Assembly (NCBI GenBank): GCA_947627215.1
Contig: CANQVD010000022.1
Span: 1-56,318 of the forward strand
Direction of reading: 5' to 3'
DNA from: an uncultured Eisenbergiella sp.
Lineage (GTDB): Bacteria; Bacillota; Clostridia; Lachnospirales; Lachnospiraceae
Length of the DNA stretch: 56,318 nt
This document shows positions 24,176 through 32,992 of the stretch, piece by piece; the stretch's first letter is position 1, and every line of letters starts with the position of its first letter. The position numbers were made by a program, and so were the translations under genes. The notes below the pieces were generated by a model. The model did not search any database and was not told the DNA's origin. It saw nothing but the letters and a program-made list of their open reading frames with translations.

Positions 24176-25189
24176 TCACTGCGGGATCACGCCGTCCACG
24201 TCCCAGAGATCCTCCCAGCCCTTCGCGCCCTTCCACAGAAAGACCTGGCCCTTGACCAGACGGCAGTTTTTGTCCTCCAGCCGGATGGCCTCCATCTCCG
24301 CGTCCGTCAGCGGATCCTGCGTCACACACGCCAGATTGGACATGTACTGCGCTTCCTTCACGGAAAACGGGATCGGCACCTGGCCCCGCTGCACGGCCCA
24401 TTTCAGGCAGACCAGCGCGGGATGAATGCCGTGGGCCCGCGCCGCCGCCTGCACGGCAGGCAGCTCCATGTCCGCCACGTCCTCCGCTGTGCGGTCCCGC
24501 TCCGGCCGGGAAGGAGAACCCAGCGGGCAGTAGCCGATGGGCAGGATATCGTGCACCACGGCGTAGTCGAACAGCGCCTGCTGCTGGAAAGACGGGTGCA
24601 GCTCCATCTCCAGCGCCGCCGGTTTGATCTCACACAGCGGCAGCACGGCCTCCAGCTTGGGGACCGTCATATTGCTCATGCCGATATAGCGCACCAGCCC
24701 CATCTTCACCAGCTGCTCGCACTGACGCCAGGCGGTCATGAAGCCCTCCACCGAAAAGGGCTTCGAATCCGGATTGCGGGAATTCCCGTCGCAGCCGGGC
24801 GCATGATAGTTGGGAAACGGCCAGTGCACGAAATACAGGTCGATCTGCGAAAGGCCCAGATCCGCCAGACTCTTCCGGCAGGATTCGATCACCTGTCCTT
24901 CGCCGTGTTTATCGTTCCATACCTTGGATGTGACGAACAGCTCTTCCCGCGTCACGGCCCCTTCCTCAAAAAGGCGCCGAAACACCTGCCCGATCTGCGC
25001 CTCATTCTGATAGACGGAAGCGCAGTCGATCAGGCGGTATCCGTATCGGATCGCGCCATACACCGCTTCCGACACCGCCTGCGCGCCGTATTTATCCGAG
25101 CCGAAAGTGCCAAGCCCCATGCAGGGGATCTTCGTTCCGTCGGGCAGGGCGCGCATCGGGATCCGCGCCTGTTCCAGTTGTGTTCCCAT
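24176..25189 (-). CDS. aldo/keto reductase
   Basis: A 337-residue NAD(P)H-dependent oxidoreductase with the catalytic tetrad visible: Asp55, Tyr60, Lys89 and His122 (DCASVY, SKVW, VHWP). The cofactor-binding C-terminal part includes IPFSVKEAQ. It probably interconverts a sugar or polyol aldehyde and alcohol. ATG at 25189 has AAGGGAG upstream; the gene follows the zinc dehydrogenase after 17 nt and precedes the fucosidase by 52 nt, suggesting joint use of a fucosylated substrate or its sugar. Confidence 0.9.
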   Translation of the reverse strand: MGTQLEQARIPMRALPDGTKIPCMGLGTFGSDKYGAQAVSEAVYGAIRYGYRLIDCASVYQNEAQIGQVFRRLFEEGAVTREELFVTSKVWNDKHGEGQVIESCRKSLADLGLSQIDLYFVHWPFPNYHAPGCDGNSRNPDSKPFSVEGFMTAWRQCEQLVKMGLVRYIGMSNMTVPKLEAVLPLCEIKPAALEMELHPSFQQQALFDYAVVHDILPIGYCPLGSPSRPERDRTAEDVADMELPAVQAAARAHGIHPALVCLKWAVQRGQVPIPFSVKEAQYMSNLACVTQDPLTDAEMEAIRLEDKNCRLVKGQVFLWKGAKGWEDLWDVDGVIPQ

Positions 25190-25206
25190 AATGATCTCCC
25201 TTCTTT

Positions 25207-26265
25207 TCAGTCGAACGTCACCGCCACCTTGCCGCACTGTCCGCCCGCCATCAGGGCATAGGCCTCTCCGGCCCGCTCCAGCGGGAACTCATGGGTAATC
25301 AGATCCTCCGGATGGATGTTCCAGCGCACCAGCCGCTCCACCAGCTCTTCCATTTTCCAAAGGGACGTCACCCAGGAACCGTAGATGCTCTTCTGGCCGT
25401 GGATGATGTCGGGGCTGGGCAGGAAGGTGCAGGTACCGCCCTCACCCACGAAGGCGATCTTGCCCCATTCCCTGGTGCCGCGGATGGCCAGCTGCCGCCC
25501 CGCGTCGCTGGCGGAGGCGTCGATGGCCCGCTCCGCTCCCATGCCGCCGGTGGCCGCCAGGATCTGCTCCAGCGCATCGTCCCCGGGCTTGACCACCACG
25601 TCCACCAGACCCAGCTGTTTCGCCAGCCCGATCCGGTAATCATTCATCTCCACGCCGATCAGCTTGTTCGCGCCCATGGCCTTCGCCAGCATCAGCGCCG
25701 CCAGCCCCACCGGGCCCAGGCCCGTCACCAGCACCGCGTCGCTGCCGCTGACGCCGATCTTGTCGATGGCCTCATAGACCGTGCCGAAGCCGCAGGCCAC
25801 CTGCGCCCCGTCCTTATAGCTCAGCTCGTCCGGCAGGGCGATCAGGTCCTTTTCCTCAGCCAGGATATAAGGCGCCATGCCGCCGTTTCGCTGCCAGCCG
25901 TAGGCCTGACGGAATTTGCTCTTGCAGGAAATGTAATAGCCCCTTCTGCAGTCGTAGCAGACGCCGCAGCCGGAAATATGATAGACGATCACCCGGTCGC
26001 CCTTTTTGAACCGCTTCAGCCCTTCCCCTTCTTCCACGATCAGGCCGCAGGGCTCATGCCCGGCCACCATGCCCGGAATATAGCCCTCCGGTCCCTTGCC
26101 GGTATGCTCCCGGTAAATACAGCGGATATCGCTGCCGCAGATCGTCGTAGCCTTGGTCTGGATCAGCACCTGTCCGTGTCCCGGCTTCGGAATCTCAAAA
26201 TCCTTCAGCTCCACGGTGCTGTTTCCGGGCAGCACCGCACCCTTCATCAACATTTTTACCGCCAT
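25207..26265 (-). CDS. zinc-dependent alcohol/polyol dehydrogenase (MDR family)
   Basis: A 352-residue medium-chain dehydrogenase. Catalytic zinc ligands Cys43 and His70-Glu71, structural-zinc cysteines 100, 103, 106 and 114, and the Rossmann GLGPVG (182-187) are all present. Polyol and sugar alcohol dehydrogenases such as sorbitol or threonine dehydrogenase share this plan; the substrate is unknown. ATG at 26265 has AGGAG 6 nt upstream. It is the first gene of the operon and is transcribed away from the AraC regulator. Confidence 0.9.
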   Translation of the reverse strand: MAVKMLMKGAVLPGNSTVELKDFEIPKPGHGQVLIQTKATTICGSDIRCIYREHTGKGPEGYIPGMVAGHEPCGLIVEEGEGLKRFKKGDRVIVYHISGCGVCYDCRRGYYISCKSKFRQAYGWQRNGGMAPYILAEEKDLIALPDELSYKDGAQVACGFGTVYEAIDKIGVSGSDAVLVTGLGPVGLAALMLAKAMGANKLIGVEMNDYRIGLAKQLGLVDVVVKPGDDALEQILAATGGMGAERAIDASASDAGRQLAIRGTREWGKIAFVGEGGTCTFLPSPDIIHGQKSIYGSWVTSLWKMEELVERLVRWNIHPEDLITHEFPLERAGEAYALMAGGQCGKVAVTFD

Positions 26266-26318
26266 CGGTTTCTCCTCTCTTTCCGCGCACATGCGGCTTT
26301 CACAGGTTTCTACTTCCC

Positions 26319-26337
26319 AGTATAGCGGGTTTCCCGC
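26319..26337 (-). promoter_or_regulatory. probable promoter and palindrome upstream of the zinc dehydrogenase
   Basis: TATACT (26319-26324) on the minus strand is preceded by the small palindrome GCGGGTTTCCCGC (26325-26337, given in plus orientation) lying in the -10/-35 spacer; the -35 (CTGGCG) is poor, as expected for an activator-dependent promoter. Confidence 0.45.
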
Positions 26338-26499
26338 CGGACGCCAGTTCATAGAATGCCATTTTTCATCCCGTTCTGTCGTATTTTCGAATTTTTCTTC
26401 TCATTTCATAAAAAATCCGCCCGCAGATGTCGCATTTTCACATTTTCCGTGTTACAATCAGGACAGACGGCAAAGCGGCCGCGGCAGGAGGACCTGGCG

Positions 26500-27357
26500 A
26501 TGATGAGATCGGAATACCCGGATCTGGACATCCGCTTCTTTGTGGAGAACGTTTCCATCCAGACCCTGAACATCAAATACGACAGCTTTTCCCGGCAGAT
26601 CCCGTTCCACAGCCACGGGGCGGGCTGCTATGAGATCCACTACATTCCCCGGGGCTACGGCACGCTGCAGACGGAAAACGCCTCCTATGACCTCGTGCCC
26701 AATACCCTGTTCATCACGGGCCCTCACGTGCGGCACGCCCAGACCCCGCGGGACGACGACCCCATGCGGGAATACTGCCTGTACCTGCGGATCCGGAAGA
26801 CGGACGGGAAGGCGGCCTCTCCCATCCTGGAGGCCTTCACCTCCACGCATTTCTGGATCGGGCAGGACGTCCACGGCATCCACGGACGGATGACGAGCCT
26901 CTTTGAGGAGCTGGAAGCACAGCGCACCGGCTACCGGGAGCAGGTCCGTTCGCTGCTTTCTCAGATCTTCGTCTGCATCGTGCGCAATTACGAGCAGGCC
27001 AAGGACGAAGAGGCCCGGCCGGCCAAACCGCTCCCGGTGGACAACCGTTCCATGATCATCGAGGAATATTTTCTCTACGAATTCGCCTCCCTCTCCCTGG
27101 ACGAGCTGGCAGGACGGCTGTTTTTAAGCCCCCGGCAGACTCAGCGGCTCCTGCAGGAATACTACGGGAAGTCCTTTCAGGAAAAAAAGACGGAGGCCCG
27201 GATGTCCGCCGCCACGCTCATGCTCTCCGACCCCCGGCGCAGCATCGCATCCGTCGCCGAAGCGTTGGGCTATGCCGCGCCGGAACAGTTCTCCACGGCG
27301 TTCAAGGCCTATTATCACGTCAGCCCCTTACGGTTCCGGAAAAAGGAGGGGAAATGA
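26500..27357 (+). CDS. AraC family transcriptional regulator
   Basis: A 285-residue regulator with an N-terminal cupin-like sensing domain (about 20-130; HSHGAGCYEIHYIPRG) and a C-terminal pair of helix-turn-helix motifs (about 190-285), ending with the family pattern GYAAPEQFSTAFKAYYHVSPLRFR. It probably binds a sugar and activates the divergent dehydrogenase/reductase/fucosidase operon. The start at 26500 follows GCAGGAGG; the reading frame is open further upstream but lacks a site. A weak TACAAT lies about 45 nt upstream. Confidence 0.9.
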   Translation: MMRSEYPDLDIRFFVENVSIQTLNIKYDSFSRQIPFHSHGAGCYEIHYIPRGYGTLQTENASYDLVPNTLFITGPHVRHAQTPRDDDPMREYCLYLRIRKTDGKAASPILEAFTSTHFWIGQDVHGIHGRMTSLFEELEAQRTGYREQVRSLLSQIFVCIVRNYEQAKDEEARPAKPLPVDNRSMIIEEYFLYEFASLSLDELAGRLFLSPRQTQRLLQEYYGKSFQEKKTEARMSAATLMLSDPRRSIASVAEALGYAAPEQFSTAFKAYYHVSPLRFRKKEGK

Positions 27358-27432
27358 AAAGGCGCAGGCCCCCTTTCCGGCCGCAGCTTTCCATTCCCCG
27401 GCTATGCAGTAAAGCAGTAAACGGCTTATCAT

Positions 27433-29250
27433 TTATGTTGCGAATCCCGCGTACTGCGTCATATAAAGATCATAGTATTTCCCTTTTTGTGCCAAAAGCT
27501 GGTCATGGCTGCCGCTTTCTACGATCTGCCCATGATCCATGACAACGATGAGATCGGAGTCGCGGATGGTAGAAAGGCGATGCGCGATGACGATGCTGGT
27601 GCGGTCTTTCATCACGCACTGCATGGCGTCCTGTATGGCTTTTTCCGTGCGTGTATCCACATTGGAGGTGGCCTCATCCAAAATCAGGATTTTCGGGTCA
27701 GCGACAAAAGCGCGGGCGATCGCCAGGAGCTGTCTCTGTCCCTGACTGATGTTTTCTCCGGAACCTACAAGAACGGATTCCAGGCCATGGGACAGTCGTT
27801 TGAGTAAATCATCGCAGCGGCTCATTTGCATGGCATTTGCGATCTGCGCATCCGCAGCCGCCTCATTCCCATACTTCATGTTTTGCCGCAGGGTATCGGA
27901 AAAAAGGACGGTGTCCTGCAAGACAATGGCCATATTTTTTCTCAGGTCATCCCGTGATACATGGGAGATATCCTGGCCGTTGATGCATATTCTGCCGCTT
28001 TCGATATCGTAAAAACGCATCAGAAGATTGACGATCGTCGTCTTGCCGCTGCCGGTGGCACCCACTAGCGCCACTTTTTTCCCGGAGGGAACGGTCAGTG
28101 TGAAATCCTGTATGACGGGGTGCCCCGGTTCGTAGGAGAAATTTACATTTTGGAAGGTAACTTCCATCTGCTCGCTTTCTTTCAGCCTTTCACCGGACTG
28201 ATCCTCATCGACCTCGTCCAGAACCGTAAATACCCGCTCCGCTCCGGCGATCGCGGTCTGAAGCTGGCCGTAGACCTGTGCCAGTTCATTGATCGGGCGG
28301 CTGAATTGCTTTGCATACACAATAAACGCAGAGATCACGCCGATCGAGATCAGTCCATGGATGGAGAAATATCCTCCGAAAGCCGCGATGATCACAAATC
28401 CGATGTTCCCGATACAGTTCATGACCGGCCCCATCACGCCGCTGAAAATGTCGGTTTTGATGCCAACCTTTGTAAGGGAATCCGCGGTTTGACAGAAATC
28501 CTCTGTTATTTTCTCCTGACGGTTATAAGCCACCACGGTTCGGTAGCCGGAAACCATCCCTTCCACAGTTCCGTTGAGCTGCCCCAATAATTGCTGCCGC
28601 CTGCGGGAGAATTTCCGTACCCTGCCCGAAAGGATTTTTGTTGCGAGCAGCGTCAATAGTACGGTAGCGAAGCTGAGGAACGCCAGCTGCCAGCAATACC
28701 ACATCATAATGGCGACGGTACCGATGATCGTAAGCACGCCGGAAAAAAGGGAAGGCAGAGATTGGGAAACCGTGGTGGAAATGTTCTCAATATCATTGGT
28801 CATGCGGCTCATGACGTCACCGTGCGAATGGGTATCCAGATAGCGCACCGGCAGATCCACAAGCTTGGCAAAAAGCTCCTCCCGCATGTGCTTCACAACC
28901 CGCTGGCTGAGCCGCGCGCTGACGATGCCCTGCAGCAGCTGACACATACTGTGCAAAAGATATATGCAAAGCATCAGAATCACAGTCCAAAGCAGATTTC
29001 CGGCCCGCACGCCCGCGATCGTGTCGATGGCCCGGCTTTGCAGGCTGGGTGCGTAAACACTGCAAAGCGTGCCGAAGATGACAACGGAAAGCATGAAAAC
29101 GACCATGCCTCTTTCACGGATAAAATAGGCGAAAATGCGTTTCAATGTGGCGCCGAGATGCTCCGCGTGCTGCACCTCCACAAAGCGTTCATGGCGATTC
29201 ATACCGGGAATATTCCGGCTGGCCAGTTTCTGATCTCTCGGTTCACTCAT
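27433..29250 (-). CDS. ABC exporter subunit, canonical ATPase site (heterodimer partner 1)
   Basis: A 605-residue type IV-fold (ABCB-like) half-transporter: six membrane helices in residues 40-330 and a nucleotide-binding domain with Walker A GATGSGKTT, Q-loop VLQDTVLF, signature ISQGQRQ and Walker B ILILDEATS with the catalytic Glu. The start overlaps the upstream partner gene by 8 nt, with GGAGGA upstream. Together with 29243-30982 it should form a heterodimeric multidrug or peptide exporter, controlled by the MarR regulator in front. The substrate is unknown. Confidence 0.92.
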   Translation of the reverse strand: MSEPRDQKLASRNIPGMNRHERFVEVQHAEHLGATLKRIFAYFIRERGMVVFMLSVVIFGTLCSVYAPSLQSRAIDTIAGVRAGNLLWTVILMLCIYLLHSMCQLLQGIVSARLSQRVVKHMREELFAKLVDLPVRYLDTHSHGDVMSRMTNDIENISTTVSQSLPSLFSGVLTIIGTVAIMMWYCWQLAFLSFATVLLTLLATKILSGRVRKFSRRRQQLLGQLNGTVEGMVSGYRTVVAYNRQEKITEDFCQTADSLTKVGIKTDIFSGVMGPVMNCIGNIGFVIIAAFGGYFSIHGLISIGVISAFIVYAKQFSRPINELAQVYGQLQTAIAGAERVFTVLDEVDEDQSGERLKESEQMEVTFQNVNFSYEPGHPVIQDFTLTVPSGKKVALVGATGSGKTTIVNLLMRFYDIESGRICINGQDISHVSRDDLRKNMAIVLQDTVLFSDTLRQNMKYGNEAAADAQIANAMQMSRCDDLLKRLSHGLESVLVGSGENISQGQRQLLAIARAFVADPKILILDEATSNVDTRTEKAIQDAMQCVMKDRTSIVIAHRLSTIRDSDLIVVMDHGQIVESGSHDQLLAQKGKYYDLYMTQYAGFAT

Positions 29251-30982
29251 GTCTGTCGTCCTCCTCTCCGATCTGGGACTGATAAATGGCCTGGTAAGCC
29301 GGACAGGAAGCTAAAAGCTCTTCATGGGAGCCGCAGGCAGCAATATGACCGTTTTCCAGAATGGCGATCTTATCCGCCTGCCGTGCGGATGCGATCCGCT
29401 GGGCGACGATGATTTTGGTGCTGTGCGGGTTGGCCTTGCGGAGCGCCGCGTACAGATCCGCTTCGGTTTTCAGATCCAAAGCGCTGGTGGAATCATCGAA
29501 GATCAGAATTTCCGCGTTCTTCAGAACAGCCCGCGCGATAGAAACACGCTGTTTCTGCCCTCCGGAAAGGCTCATGCCCCGTTCCGCCACGATCGTTCGA
29601 TAGCCGTCCGGCATCCGGGAAATAAAGCTGTCCGCCTGGGCTGCTGCAGCGGCGGATTTGATTTCTTCTTCTCCGGCCTTAGGATCGCCCCAGGATATAT
29701 TTTCCTGAACGGAGGCGCTGAAAAGTTCACTTTTCTGCAGCGCCATGGCGATCTTCCCGCGCAAAGCGGTTTGCCGGTATTCCCGCACATTGACGCCGTC
29801 CACAAGTACGGCGCCGCCGGTCACATCATAAAAACGCGGGATCAGGCTGACAAGGGTCGTTTTGCCGCAGCCCGTTTCGCCCATGAGCGCCAGCGTTTCG
29901 CCCGGATTGACCTTCAGATCAATGTGTTCCAGCACCGTCCGGCCGTCCGGATAGGCAAAGGATACGTCCCGAAATTCGATGCTGCCTTTCACGGCAGTTT
30001 CTCCGTTTTGTTCCCCGTCAGCAAGCTCCGGTGAGCTGTCCAGAATGCCCCGGACTCTTTTCCACGACGCAATCCCCCGTGTAATATTTTGAAAGAGCAT
30101 CACCAGCATCAGCATACCGTTGAGCATCTGCGTGGTGTAAGTAATGGCCGCCATAATGCTCCCCGGCGTCGCTTTGCCGGCGCTGACACTGACGTTCCCC
30201 ATGAGCAGAATGGCGGCTGTCGCAAGATACATCAGCGCGTTCACAATGGGATTCATAAATGCAAAGATGATCAATACCCTAAGCTGCGTTTTGATCAGCT
30301 CATCATTTGCCTTTCCAAAGCGCAGTTTTTCATAGATTTCCCGAACACAGGCTTTGATGACGCGGATACCGGTCACGTCCTCCTGCATGATGGAATTGAC
30401 GGTATCCAGCTGTTCCTGCAGTTTTGTAAACAGGGAACCGGCTTTTTTCATACAAACGGCCATTACGGCGATGATCAGCGGGAAAACGCAGAGCACTACA
30501 TACCCGAACATCCGGTTCAGCCGGAACATACAGTACATACTGCCGAAGGTAAGCATCGTCGTCCGGATCATGCCGCGCACAAACTGGGAAATGAAGTTCT
30601 GCACCTGGGTGATATCGTTCGTCATTCTGGTCACAAGGGAGCCTGTTCCGAACCGATCGATCTGCGGGAAAGAAAATGTCATGATCTTCCGAAAGCAGTC
30701 CTTGCGCATATCGTTGCCGATGTTTTGACCGGACAGATGTACAAACACGTTATTTAAGGAGCCGCACAGACCGCCGAACAGAACAAGGCAGATCATTTGC
30801 AGGCCGAGCTTCCAAATCAGATCCAGATTTCCAACTCCGCCAAAGTTCAGTCCCAGCACGCCGTCGTCCACAATTTGGCTCATGATACCGGGCTGGATCA
30901 GATCCATGGAAACCTCTCCGATCATAAAAGCTCCCGCCAGAATCGCATAAGGGAGATAACGGCGGATATATTTCCACATCAT
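29243..30982 (-). CDS. ABC exporter subunit with non-canonical Walker B (heterodimer partner 2)
   Basis: A 579-residue half-transporter with six membrane helices and a nucleotide-binding domain: Walker A GETGCGKTT, signature LSGGQKQ, Walker B ILIFDDSTS. The catalytic Glu after Walker B is replaced by Asp, a hallmark of the degenerate site in heterodimeric exporters of the BmrCD/LmrCD/TM287-288 type. I chose ATG 30982, which overlaps the MarR stop codon (ATGA) and has GGAGG upstream; a TTG at 30997 lies within that ribosome site. Confidence 0.92.
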   Translation of the reverse strand: MMWKYIRRYLPYAILAGAFMIGEVSMDLIQPGIMSQIVDDGVLGLNFGGVGNLDLIWKLGLQMICLVLFGGLCGSLNNVFVHLSGQNIGNDMRKDCFRKIMTFSFPQIDRFGTGSLVTRMTNDITQVQNFISQFVRGMIRTTMLTFGSMYCMFRLNRMFGYVVLCVFPLIIAVMAVCMKKAGSLFTKLQEQLDTVNSIMQEDVTGIRVIKACVREIYEKLRFGKANDELIKTQLRVLIIFAFMNPIVNALMYLATAAILLMGNVSVSAGKATPGSIMAAITYTTQMLNGMLMLVMLFQNITRGIASWKRVRGILDSSPELADGEQNGETAVKGSIEFRDVSFAYPDGRTVLEHIDLKVNPGETLALMGETGCGKTTLVSLIPRFYDVTGGAVLVDGVNVREYRQTALRGKIAMALQKSELFSASVQENISWGDPKAGEEEIKSAAAAAQADSFISRMPDGYRTIVAERGMSLSGGQKQRVSIARAVLKNAEILIFDDSTSALDLKTEADLYAALRKANPHSTKIIVAQRIASARQADKIAILENGHIAACGSHEELLASCPAYQAIYQSQIGEEDDRHE

Positions 30983-31560
30983 TCTGTTTTCCTCCAAAAG
31001 CCATCGTTTTTGTGCGGTCCGTGATGGCCGTCCCGCCCGTGATGTTCAAGCTCAAAATCCCGCCCGTGATGCGCATGCCCCAAACGGGCGCCTGCCGAAG
31101 GAAAACGTTTTTCCCAATCCGATGACAGCTTCTCCAGTAAAACGAGCAATTCTTCTTTTTCCGTCTCCGACAGACAAAGGAACATCTCTTCATGCCGCCG
31201 TTCGCGCTGACGCGCCGCTTCTTCGGCGGCCTCCCTGCCCTTTTCCGTCAATACCACCTCCACGTTCCGCCGGTCGGCCTCGCTTACGGTTCTGACGATA
31301 AAACCCGCGCTTTCCAATTTCCCGATCACCTCGCTGGCCGATCCCGATTGGATTTGCAGCCGCTCTGTCAGCACGCGCTGCATGACAGAGCCTCCCATTT
31401 CGTTGAGCACAATCAGCACCCGCTGCTGACTGCCCCGGCCTTCATACAGCCCGCGCATCATGTGACCCACATCTCTGAGATTGATGATGAGCTTTCCGTT
31501 CGTATTAGCCAATTGATAATGCGTCTCGCGCCATTCTGCTTTACCGTTTTCGTTTCTCAT
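30979..31560 (-). CDS. MarR family regulator with His-rich C-terminal tail
   Basis: A 193-residue repressor with a winged-helix domain (about 35-150; QSGSASEVIGKLESAGFIVR and the wing SEADRRNVEVVLTEKG). The last 35 residues form an unusual tail rich in histidine (HAHHGRD..EHHGRDGHHGPH), suggestive of metal binding. ATG at 31560 has GGAGG 9 nt upstream. It is the first gene of the operon with the ABC exporter, and its promoter is embedded in a perfect palindrome, so autorepression relieved by a drug or metal is likely. Confidence 0.9.
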   Translation of the reverse strand: MRNENGKAEWRETHYQLANTNGKLIINLRDVGHMMRGLYEGRGSQQRVLIVLNEMGGSVMQRVLTERLQIQSGSASEVIGKLESAGFIVRTVSEADRRNVEVVLTEKGREAAEEAARQRERRHEEMFLCLSETEKEELLVLLEKLSSDWEKRFPSAGARLGHAHHGRDFELEHHGRDGHHGPHKNDGFWRKTE

Positions 31561-31586
31561 GCTTCTGAACCTCCGTTAATTTACTT

Positions 31587-31632
31587 GGTACCTTGCAATT
31601 ATATACCTTCGTCTTTTGAATTGCAAGGTACC
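31587..31632. promoter_or_regulatory. probable MarR operator: 14-bp perfect inverted repeat
   Basis: GGTACCTTGCAATT (31587-31600) and AATTGCAAGGTACC (31619-31632) are exact reverse complements separated by 18 nt. Each arm also contains the palindrome GGTACC. The arms cover the -10 and -35 elements of the MarR promoter. Confidence 0.85.
31598..31626 (-). promoter_or_regulatory. promoter of the MarR/ABC exporter operon
   Basis: TTGCAA (31621-31626), 17-nt spacer, perfect TATAAT (31598-31603) on the minus strand; both elements lie within the two operator arms. Confidence 0.85.
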
Positions 31633-31827
31633 TTATTAATATTTTTAAAAAATCCCATGAATGCCTATAAATAATGAATTTCCGCGGAATTCTCAAGCTA
31701 TGCCGACACTGATTCTATGGTGAGGCTGAAAAACTGATTTAATCTTCCCGACAATATTTTCCTTCCCGCAACTTTGTGATATAGTGAAAAACAGGATTCG
31801 AAGCGTCACAACAGGAAAGGGGAAACT

Positions 31828-32937
31828 ATGGATAAGCGGATGACAGGCAAGTGGTACAAGGAAGAACTTGGAGAAACCATCAATATCTTTGACGAAACGC
31901 CTCTGCGCATGAAGATATCCTTTACCTCCAGCGGATATTACAATTTTGAGCCGAACCGCGTATACGAAAAAGACGGATACCTGTGCTTTGAAATCAACGA
32001 CGAACCCCATCGGATGGTGTATCACATTCGATACGCGGACGGCGGTCTGGAAGGATTTTATACACAGCACGGCAGGACAACCCCGGTGAAGTACGGGAAA
32101 GTCAGCGATGTTCCTGAGGATGCGCCCTATCAATTTCTCCCTGCCGAGGTTTATGTTCCCAAAACCGGTGAAACGAGAATCGAACTCCTGCGGAAATTTT
32201 CAGAATATGACCGGACCTGTGAGGACGACTGCCCGTCCGCTTTCGTTTTGGGCGGCGAAATCCCTGAAATACTGGAAAAATATCACTACGCCGACTACAT
32301 AAAGGGCTGCGACGCCTCTTCGGACGGAATCGTTTTCCGACTGCTCGATTTTGTCTGCGATCATTTCGGACACGACGGCAGCGGCGGAATGGGAAATGAC
32401 GTCCATATGACAGAACTCATAAAATTCTGTGAGCGAAACGGCGGAAAGACCAATTGCCGCGGCCTCGCCATTATGCTGGCGTCGCTTTTGCGGCTGAATA
32501 AAATCAAGGCCCGGCACATCACCTGTCTGCCGTATGAGGATCCCTTTGAGGACTGTCACGTAGTGGTGGACTGCCTTTTGCCGTCAGGCAGGCGCATCAT
32601 GCTTGATCCAACATGGAGACTGTATTTAAGGGATAAAGCCGGGGAATACGTTTCTTTATCCCGTCTCCGGGAATTACTGCTGGCGGAGGAACCGATCTTT
32701 GAAAATTCGGACGCCGATTACAACGGAACGGGATTCGCCAAAGAATATCACAGGGATTACATGATTAAAAACACGCTGCGTTTCGCCCGCTGCACACTCT
32801 GCAAAGACGGCGTTGACGGCCGGAGAGAGGGGTCGGAATATATCACGCTGATTCCGAAAGGATACCCGACTGACCAATTCCCCGAAGGGCAGAAAGCCGG
32901 CTTCGTTTACAACGATCTCGCTTTTTGGAGCATGTGA
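31828..32937 (+). CDS. transglutaminase-like domain protein
   Basis: A 369-residue protein. The N-terminal 100 residues look like a small beta domain. The transglutaminase-like (papain-fold) core has the triad Cys210 (TNCRGLA), His244 (DCHVVVD) and Asp260 (MLDPTW). No signal peptide or membrane segment is seen, so it is probably cytoplasmic. Such proteins are usually proteases or amidases rather than true transglutaminases. ATG at 31828 has AGGAAAGGGG upstream. It stands alone between the divergent MarR operon and the LytTR regulator. Confidence 0.85.
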   Translation: MDKRMTGKWYKEELGETINIFDETPLRMKISFTSSGYYNFEPNRVYEKDGYLCFEINDEPHRMVYHIRYADGGLEGFYTQHGRTTPVKYGKVSDVPEDAPYQFLPAEVYVPKTGETRIELLRKFSEYDRTCEDDCPSAFVLGGEIPEILEKYHYADYIKGCDASSDGIVFRLLDFVCDHFGHDGSGGMGNDVHMTELIKFCERNGGKTNCRGLAIMLASLLRLNKIKARHITCLPYEDPFEDCHVVVDCLLPSGRRIMLDPTWRLYLRDKAGEYVSLSRLRELLLAEEPIFENSDADYNGTGFAKEYHRDYMIKNTLRFARCTLCKDGVDGRREGSEYITLIPKGYPTDQFPEGQKAGFVYNDLAFWSM

Positions 32938-32992
32938 AAAAAACGGCTCTGCACACGATTTTAAAATTTTAGATTGGACAGGCAGGAAGATC

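Noticed and set aside
22528-24255. Long plus-strand frame across the fucosidase gene
   Set aside because: Antisense shadow of a clear GH29 enzyme.
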